Assembly: GCF_027887165.1 (NCBI RefSeq)
Contig: NC_077230.1
Span: forward strand, 33,679,351-33,743,350
Length of the DNA: 64,000 nt
Direction: 5' to 3'
DNA from: Monodelphis domestica
Taxonomy: Eukaryota > Chordata > Mammalia > Didelphimorphia > Didelphidae
Both the position numbers and the translations under genes were made by a program. The notes under the pieces were generated by a model. It did not search any database and had not been told where the DNA came from. It was given only the letters and a program-made list of their open reading frames with translations. How positions within the stretch are numbered: the first letter of the stretch is position 1; each line of letters starts with the position of its first letter. Below are positions 56,600 to 64,000 of the stretch, one piece after another.

Positions 56600-57893
56600 C
56601 TTCTGGACTTTAATATCAAGAAGGAAACAATAAGTAAATTAGGTGAACACAGAATAGTATACCTGGTAGACCTTTTGGAAGGGAAAGATTTTAAAACCAA
56701 GCAGGACATAGAAAGAGTCACAAAATATAAAATAAATAATTTTGTCTACATCAAATTAAAAAGTTTTTGTACAAAGAAAACCAATGTAACTAAAATCAGA
56801 AGGGTAACAACAAATTGGGAAACAATCTTCATAAAAACTCTGACAAAGGTTTAATTACTCAAATTTACAAAGAGCTAAATCAATTGTACAAAAAACCAAG
56901 CCATTCTCCAATTGATGAATGGGCAAGGGACATGAACAGGCAGTTCTCAGCCAAAGAAATCAAAACTATTAATAAGCACATGAAAAAGTGTTCTACATCT
57001 CTTATAATCAGAGAGATGCAAATCAAAACAACTCTGAGGTATCACGTCACACCTAGCTGATTGGCTAACATAACAGCTATGAAAAATAGTGAATGCTGGA
57101 GTGGATGTGGCAAAGTAGGTACACTAATTCATTGCTGGTGGACTTGAGAATTAATCCAACCATTCTGGAGGGCAATTTGGAACTATGCCCAAAGGGCAAT
57201 AAAAGAATGTCTGCCCTTTGATCCAGCCATAGCACTACTGGGCTTGTACCCCAAAGAGATAATAAGGAAAAAGACTTGTACAAGAATATTCATAGCTGCA
57301 CTCTTTGTGGTGGCCAAAAATTGGAAAATGAAGGGATGCCCTTCAATTGGGGAATGGCTGAACAAATTGTGGTATATGTTGGTGATGGAATACTATTGTG
57401 CTAAAAGGAATAATAAAGTGGAGGAATTCCATAGAGACTGGAACAACCTCCAGGAAGTGATGCAGAAGGAAAGGAGAAGAACCAGGAAAACATTGTACAC
57501 AGAGACTGATACATTGTGGTACAATCGAAGGTAATGGACTTCTCCATTAGTGGAGATGCAATGTCCATGAACAATCTGCAGGGATCTAAAAAACACTATC
57601 CACAAGCAGAAGATACACTGTGGGTGTAAAAATACCGATGAAAAGCAACTGCTTGACTACAGGGGTGGAGGGGATATGACTGAGGAGAGACTCTAAATGA
57701 ACACTCCAATGCAAATACCAACAACATGGAAATTGGTTTGAATCAAGAACACATGTGATACCCAGTGGAATTGTGTGTTGCCTGTGGGAGAGGTGGTGGG
57801 AGTGGGGGAGGGAAGAAAAGAAAATGATCTTTGTTTCCAATGAATAATGTTTGGAAATGACCAAATAAAAATTAAAAAATAAATAAAAATAAA
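56600..57893 (+). mobile_element. 5'-truncated LINE-1, relatively young
   Basis: Starts in ORF2 (KETISKLGEHRIVYLVDLL), continues through INNFVYIKLKSFC and NIHMKKCS-type C-terminus to the 3' UTR (GATACCCAGTGGAATTGTGT) and a poly(A) with AATAAAAATAAAA. A few indels are visible in the coding part. Confidence 0.9.
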
Positions 57894-58645
57894 ACCCTTT
57901 TCTCTCCCTACTCAAGTTTGGGGGAACTCAGGCTTTGGCAGCCTGAGCCCCCTGCTAGTCAAGTTGACTGACCCTGGGTTTGGCCCCTTGGCCACAGTTC
58001 AGAAACAGGGCAACAGGAGCTGAGGTAAAGCCTGACAGAATCAAAATGCCTTTTTTCAGGTTTCTCTTCTCTCAGTCCCTTCAATTGAGAAGTGTTGGGG
58101 GGAAATTTCCTGTCACAAGCAGGAAAAAGTGGGTAACCCTCAGGATAAAGTCTTATTCCACCTTCTCTCTTCAGCTTCTCCCCACTGAAAGACCAATTGC
58201 TCTTCTGAAGATAACCTTCTCTTCCTCAAGATTCCAACCTCCTGCTCCTGGTGCCCCTTCCCCAATGAAGTGATCAGATCCACACACTCTTCAGCCTGGC
58301 ACTTTTTGTTTAGTGCCTGCCTCTGTCACAAGATCTAATGTTGGGCATTTTAAGTGAAAAATTCAATTATTTAGTTTTTTATTTAAAATTATTCATCTAG
58401 TGTGTCATAGAATGATTGAAAATATTTCTTTATTCTGAACTTAAGCATTACATAAAGTGAGCATGTCTCAAAGTAGAAAAGTGGTTTGTATATAGAATTA
58501 AGAATCTCTAACATATGGAGCTAGAATTATTTTTATTGGTATATAATACATTCAAAATGTTTCTTTCAAATTTATCCTGTTTCTATGGTTTATAAAAAGG
58601 TTAATTCTAGGCTTCCTTCTGTTATCTTTTATGGAGATCCTAGGT
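57894..58645. other. No gene recognised
   Basis: 57894-58330 is GC-richer and unassigned, possibly a repeat; the remainder is AT-rich unique-looking sequence. Confidence 0.4.
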
Positions 58646-58649
58646 TTTT

Positions 58650-60606
58650 TTTTTTTTATAAGAACCCAATATTTGATCAATTACCCCAAATCTATACCAC
58701 TGAGTCTCCAATGTCTCTTAGACAGTACCATAATGTTGAGATGATCACTGCTTTATAGTACAGTTTAAGATCTGGTACTGGTAGGCTCCCACCATTCACA
58801 TTTTTCCCCCATTAGTCCCCTTGATATTCCTTTGTACTTCCAGATGAATTTTGTAATTATTTTTTCGAGTTCAATAAAATAGTTTTTTTAGTAGTTTTAT
58901 TAATATGGTACTGAAAAAGTAAATTAATTTTTAGGTAGGAAGTATCATTTTATTATGTTAATTCATCCTAGCCATGAGTCATTGTACTTTCCCAATTATT
59001 TAGATCTAGTTTTAATTGTGTGTTTTGTAATTGGGTTCATATAATTCCTGCTTGTCTTGGCAAGTAGATTGCTAAATATTTTATATTGTCTAGGGCAATT
59101 AAAATGAAATTTCTTTTTCTAAGTCTTGCTGCTGAATTATTGTTGGAAATATGGCTGGCAGAGGGTTTCTCCCACTCCCATCTTCTGTGCTAGTTTTGTT
59201 GATTTCAGAATCTTAGCAGTAGATAGAAAGCAAACAAGAACAGTTCTAACTTTCAGAAACTGGTTGGGCCTGTGTCTTTGGGCTGAATTGAGAAGAGGCA
59301 CTCGGAATCAGGACTGGGAAGCCAACACTCCTCCCACCTCCAACACCAGGAAGGAAGTAACAACCAGGCAGGAATAAGGGCTAGTCACAAGACCCAACTG
59401 CCACTCCCAGTTGCCCCTTCCCCCACCAACTATCAGTCTTGTTTCCTTTCCAAATAGCCTTCTTACCCTTCCCCCTAACTTTTTGATTTTAGTCAGTCTC
59501 TCTCTTTTCCCCTCCCTAATGTTACTCCTTTTCCAATGTCCTCCCCTCTTATTTATTCCCCTCTTACTATAGTGCCTTTTAAATGACCCCCCAACCTCTC
59601 CCTCTCTTGTGTAGCTCCCCTCCCCACATGCCCATTTATTATCCTTCTACTTCTCCATAAGAAACAATACAATTCTCTGCCCCAATGGATCTGATTGTTC
59701 TCTCTCTGAGTCAATTTCAGTGTGTATAAGATTTAAGTATTACATGTTGCCAAACTCTTCCATTCTTCCATTGAATTGATCTTCTCCCCCTCCCCCGTGA
59801 GCTTCTTTATGAAAAATATATTTACCCCATTTTATCTCTTTTCCAATTTCTCTTAGTATTAACCTATGTTTACACCTAGTTTTTTAAATACATTTTGACA
59901 TATCATCCTATACAGTTTGTCACTGTACCCTCTTTCTAGCTAACCTGATGAAAATAACATTTTTTAAGTGTTATCAATATCTTTTCTTATAGAAATACAA
60001 ATCATTTTTACCTCATTGGGTCCCTTAAAAAGTTTGGTTTTCTTTCTTTTTTCTTTCTTACCTTTTGGTGATTCTCTTGAGTTCTGTTTTGGGGTATGAC
60101 ATTTTCTGCATAAGTCAGGTCTTTCCTTTAGGAATGCTTGGAAGTCTTTTTAAAATTAAATTACCAAAATTTCCAGTGCATGACTATAATCAATATTGCT
60201 GGGTAGTTGATTCTTGGTTGTAGACCCAGTTTCTTCATATTCTGTAATATCATATTTTTTGCCTTGCAGTCCATCAGAGTGGATGCAGCCAGTTCCTGTG
60301 TTATCCTAACTGTGCATCCATGATATCTGAATGGTTTCTTTGTACCATCTTTTCCTTAATCTGGAAGTTCTTGAACTTGGCTATAACATTCCTTGGTGTT
60401 GTCAATTAGCTATTAAATGCAGCTGGTGGTCTGTGGATTCTTTCAATCTCTACTTTATCCTCTTGTTCAAGAATGCCTGAGCAGTTTTCTTGAATAATTT
60501 CCTGTAGAATGATATCCAGACTTTTTTCTTTGGTCATGATTTTCTGGTAGTCCAATGTTTCTTAAATTGTCTCTTCTGGATCTATTTTTTAGGTCTTTTT
60601 TCCCAA
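58650..60606 (-). mobile_element. Old LINE-1, ORF2 part and ORF1, abutting the copy 3 exon
   Basis: 58650-59150 is reverse ORF2 (CTTGATATTCCTTTGTACTT; GACTTTATATT-like blocks). 59400-59990 is the C/T-rich inter-ORF region. 60000-60606 is ORF1 (CAGAGTGGATGCAGCCAGTT, the R-V-T-Q-E-L-A box). A 250-bp stretch at 59150-59400 is unassigned. It ends about 20 bp before the exon at 60628. Confidence 0.8.
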
Positions 60607-60627
60607 CGATCCCTTTTTCTTCTGCAG

Positions 60628-60739
60628 AGAACTGGAATTAAAAAATGAAGAGATGGAATTGAAAAGAATAATAGAAGAAGAAGGTCAGAAATATAAAAAA
60701 GACCTCAAGGAAATTGATGAAAGTGTGAGAGTACAGTTC

Positions 60740-60790
<51 letters not shown>

Positions 60791-61986
60791 CTGTATCTAT
60801 GATTAAAAACCCAGTGTCTGGCTCACATATTTTCCCTCTTCTTTGTGAATAAAATCTAAATTCTGTGACTTCCAAACTGAAACCAGAGGGGTTCTACAAT
60901 TAATATCCAGCGTACCTTGAAATAAATCTTATTATATATACATATATGCATATAAATCTCATATACTCACAGCTTAGCAAAGGAACAGACACATAAAAAG
61001 CATTTAATAAAGGTCATTTTTTTCTTTCTATATACACATGACAAGATGTATAAATATATACATACACACATTTATATATGTGTCTCTGTGTGTGTAACTT
61101 ACATCTATATATACACCTCTATCAAAGAACAGGATACATTTTTATCAAAACTCTCCTAACATCATTCTAACTGCAAATGGTCTGGTCCCTGTAATTTCCC
61201 AGTTCTTATGGCACTTTCACTAATTTTGTCTTTGAACATCTTTACTAGTCCATTCTACAAAATTATAATCTCCCTGGAGACAGAATCTGTCTTTTCCCTT
61301 TCATATACAATACTACACACAGAGAGTGGTTTCATTTTATAATATTAAGAAGGAAGACCTACAATGAAGTCCTCCTTTTAATGTCCATCCTGGATGTCTA
61401 AACCTCACCAAGTTGGTAACATCTTAGTGCTCTGGGAAACTCTCTGCAACTAGAGAGCAATGGAAGTGACACTTTCCTTCAAAAAGTTAATTCTTCACTG
61501 GGAGATCTTTTTGCCTTTGAATTCTATCCCTAACCTCATCTACTATGTCTATTCCTATCCCCTTTCCCTTTCCAATCCCCATTTCGACCTCTATAAGAAT
61601 GTCTATCCCTATCCCTAACTTCATGTTAATCCTTAAATCTATTTTGATTATTATTCCCTGACAACCTATTAATGGAATTTGTGTATAAGTCTTTTTCATG
61701 TATAGTATTAAGGGGTTAATTGGAGAGCAGAGAGGCCAGATAAGTGGCTAGCAGGTACAAATGAGTTATTTATGGAATAGTTATGAATGCTGGAGAAAAA
61801 AAGGATTGAATAAATTGAAATTAATAGAATTATTATGGTTGCACAAATTTCAGACTAACAACTTGATAGAGAAACTTAAAAAATACGTGAACATATCTGA
61901 AGTGAATATCGGAAATCAGCCTGAGGAGACAGTAAAAGAAGATATAACAACAGGGCAATTATTGGCCGCAGAGGATATCAGTTTAG
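60628..61986 (+). CDS. PPP1R9A-like: Neurabin-like protein, copy 3, two linker exons (continues past window)
   Basis: Exons 60628-60724 and 61854-61986 match copy-2 exons F and G in phase and context. The first reads ELELKNEEMELKRIIEEEGQ then KYKKDLKEIDES, a better coiled coil than copy 2. The second reads TNNLIEKLKKYVNISEVNI then GNQPEETVKEDITTGQLLAA. Both are open. No PDZ exons (A-E) were found between 50100 and 60600, so copy 3 is either 5'-truncated or its upstream exons are lost among the LINE-1s. The remaining exons H-K should lie to the right. Confidence 0.65.
60732..60795. repeat. AT-rich palindrome beside the splice donor of copy 3
   Basis: Arms TACAGTTCATA (60732-60742) and TATGAACTGTA (60785-60795) are perfect inverted repeats around a (TA)n core with one G. 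It starts 7 bp after the donor at 60725. Confidence 0.93.
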
Positions 61987-62214
61987 GTAAGAGTTTGATT
62001 CTTGATTAGGCTGAAAGGAATCAATTAGTGTCAAGAAAAGAGGCAGCAGAGGTTATAATGTAAATATGGAATTTTAGCTGATAAACATTCTGTTGGTCTA
62101 TTAACACAAATATTTTTAATTTTTTAATTGTACAATTTTAATTTTAAATTAAAAAATTTTTTAAAATTAAAAAAAATTTAAATGTTACATGGAGAAACAA
62201 TTTTTGACAAGTTT

Positions 62215-64000
62215 TTTTTTTTACCATTTTAAAATTCAGATTTGCTACTTACCCTCCTCCCGCTCCCAGACAAGATGATTAATAGGAGAGAGGAGCATAT
62301 ACCCATACTTTCATGTTATACATACTTCCATGTTATTTCTGTCCATAGATGATAGAAGACACCTATCACTCTTACAATATAAATCTCATGAAGGTTATAT
62401 TATAGGAGCAGATGTCAGGTTTTGATCTGTCCTTAGCTTCTAAAATTCTGTCTTTGGCTACAGACACTATTTTCTTCATGAATCCCTTGCAGTTATCTTG
62501 GAGACTTACTTTACTGATAATGGCTTTAGTCCTTCACAGTTGATCATGGCAAAATACTTCTGTTACTATATACATTGTTCTTCTGGTTCTGTTCACTTTT
62601 TTCTGAACTCACTCTTTCACTGTTTTTTTATGGTACAATAGTATTTCATTATAACTATATAGAACAACTTGTTCATTCTTCTCCCACATGATGAATAACC
62701 CCATAGTTACCAATTCTTTGCCACTACAAAAAAAGGTGCCAATAATATTTTGGTACAGTTAATTCCTTTTATTCTATCTTTGATCCATTTGGGATACTAA
62801 GCCTGTAATGAGACTACCGGCTCAAAGGGTGTGCATAGTTGACTTTGGGTATGGTTCCCTATAGCTCTCAAGAATGGTTGTATCAGTTCATAGTTCCACC
62901 AACAGCATATCAGTGTTTCATTTTTCCCATGTCTCCTCCAACATTTATCATTTAAGTCAGTTTAGCTAATATGAAAGTTAAGAAGACATATCTCAGAATT
63001 GTTTTAATTTAACTTTCTCTCATCAGTAGTGATTTGGAGCATTTGTTCCTATAACTGAATAATTTTAATCTCTTCCTCTGAGAACTGCCTGTTGATATCT
63101 ATTTCTTGATTGGGGAATGTTTTGTATTCTTATAAATTTGACTTGGTTCTCTATATATTTGAGAAATGAGGCTTTAGTCAGATACTTTATATAACCCCCC
63201 CCCCCATTGGTTGTTTCCTAGATTTGTTGTTTCGTTTCTCATTTGTTTTATTTCAGTAAAATCTTTTAAATTTAATTAAATTAAAATACTTTTTTAAATT
63301 AAGTAAGCCATGATTTATATATTTGATTTATTTTTTCAGAAAACCAAATTTTTTTCTTATTTGTTAGTTCTATAGTTTTATTTCAATTTATTCATATCTC
63401 CCTTGATTTTCAGGATTTCCAAATTGCGTTTAATTATGGGTTTTTAATTTGTTTTTTTATAGTTTTTTTACTTGCCTAACCAATTAATTGATGTTCTGTT
63501 TCTCTATTTTATTAATATAAGCTATGAGATATGAATTTCCTTCTAAGTAGTGCTTGGCTACATCCCATAAATTTTGTTTGCATTCCATAAATGTTGTTAA
63601 TGAAATTGTTATTTGTTTCTATGATTTAATCTTTGATCCATTTGCTCTTTAGGAAAAGATTGTTTCTAATTCTAAAATTTAGTTTCTAATTTATTTTTAG
63701 TCTTCTGCATTTTGTGTCACTTTTCTAGCATTCTGGTCTGAAAAGTATGGATTTAATATTTCTGTTTCTATACATTTGGATGTGAGGCTTTTATGACCAC
63801 TTATGTGGTTGATTTTTGTGAAAGTCACACATATTGCTGAGAAAAAAGTGCTTTCCTTTCTATTTCCCTTCAGTTTTCTCCAGAGGTCTATCATGTCTGG
63901 GTTTTCTAAAGTTCTCTTTACCTTCTTAACTTCTTTCTTGTTTATTTTCTGGTTGGATTTATCTACTTTTGACAGGGGAAGGTTGAGATATTCCCCACTA
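62215..64000 (-). mobile_element. Old internally deleted LINE-1, copy-3 version, running off the right edge
   Basis: It aligns with 40490-42010 (TTTTGATCTGTCCTTAGC; CCTTTTATTCTATCTTTGAT) with the same internal jump near 63280-63340. It continues further than copy 2, through the ORF2 endonuclease region (GTTTTCTCCAGAGGTCTATC) at 63650-64000. Confidence 0.85.

Overview
The window looks like intronic and intergenic DNA of a marsupial. The evidence is compositional: AT-rich DNA packed with LINE-1 copies of the kind I know from opossum and its relatives, tRNA-derived marsupial SINEs (GGGGCAGCTGGGTGG-type heads), CORE/MIR-like SINEs and short hAT elements. No ordinary housekeeping gene and no RNA gene is visible. 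I cannot name the species.

The one real coding signal is a set of short, phase-matched exons on the + strand. They encode a small neurabin-like protein (PPP1R9A family: PDZ, charged coiled-coil linker, C-terminal SAM). Three tandem copies in the same orientation are present in whole or part. Copy 1 (8297-10976) is the 3' end only: two linker exons, the SAM exon and the terminal exon. Copy 2 (24564-50094) looks complete from a possible start codon to a stop: 11 exons, all GT-AG, one uninterrupted frame of about 420 codons. Copy 3 (60628-61986 and beyond the window) shows only two linker exons. The long neurabin N-terminus (actin binding, PP1 docking) is absent from everything visible, so these look like shortened, fast-changing relatives of neurabin.

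Layout. 1-5075: 5' part of a dead LINE-1 on the minus strand, abutting the 5' part of an older LINE-1. 5076-7084: old repeats. 7085-12420: copy 1 with its introns and 3' flank. 12450-24500: old LINE-1s, a LINE-1 flanked by a roughly 100-bp direct repeat, a local 1.3-kb tandem duplication and a 1.1-kb tract of almost pure A/T. 24564-50094: copy 2, its introns filled with LINE-1, SINE, hAT and LTR-type inserts. 50150-51560: a 41-42-bp minisatellite in the copy-2 3' UTR. 52400-60600: nested LINE-1 fragments. 60628-64000: start of copy 3, with a perfect-armed AT palindrome beside a splice donor and an old LINE-1 shared with copy 2.

Introns and flanks of copies 1 and 2 align at roughly 80-85% by eye. 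The SAM exon aligns at only about 71%, with mostly amino-acid-changing differences. A shared LINE-1 with the same internal deletion (copies 2 and 3) and a shared SINE (copies 1 and 2) show that those insertions preceded the duplications. All comparisons with neurabin and with repeat families are from memory; no search was run.
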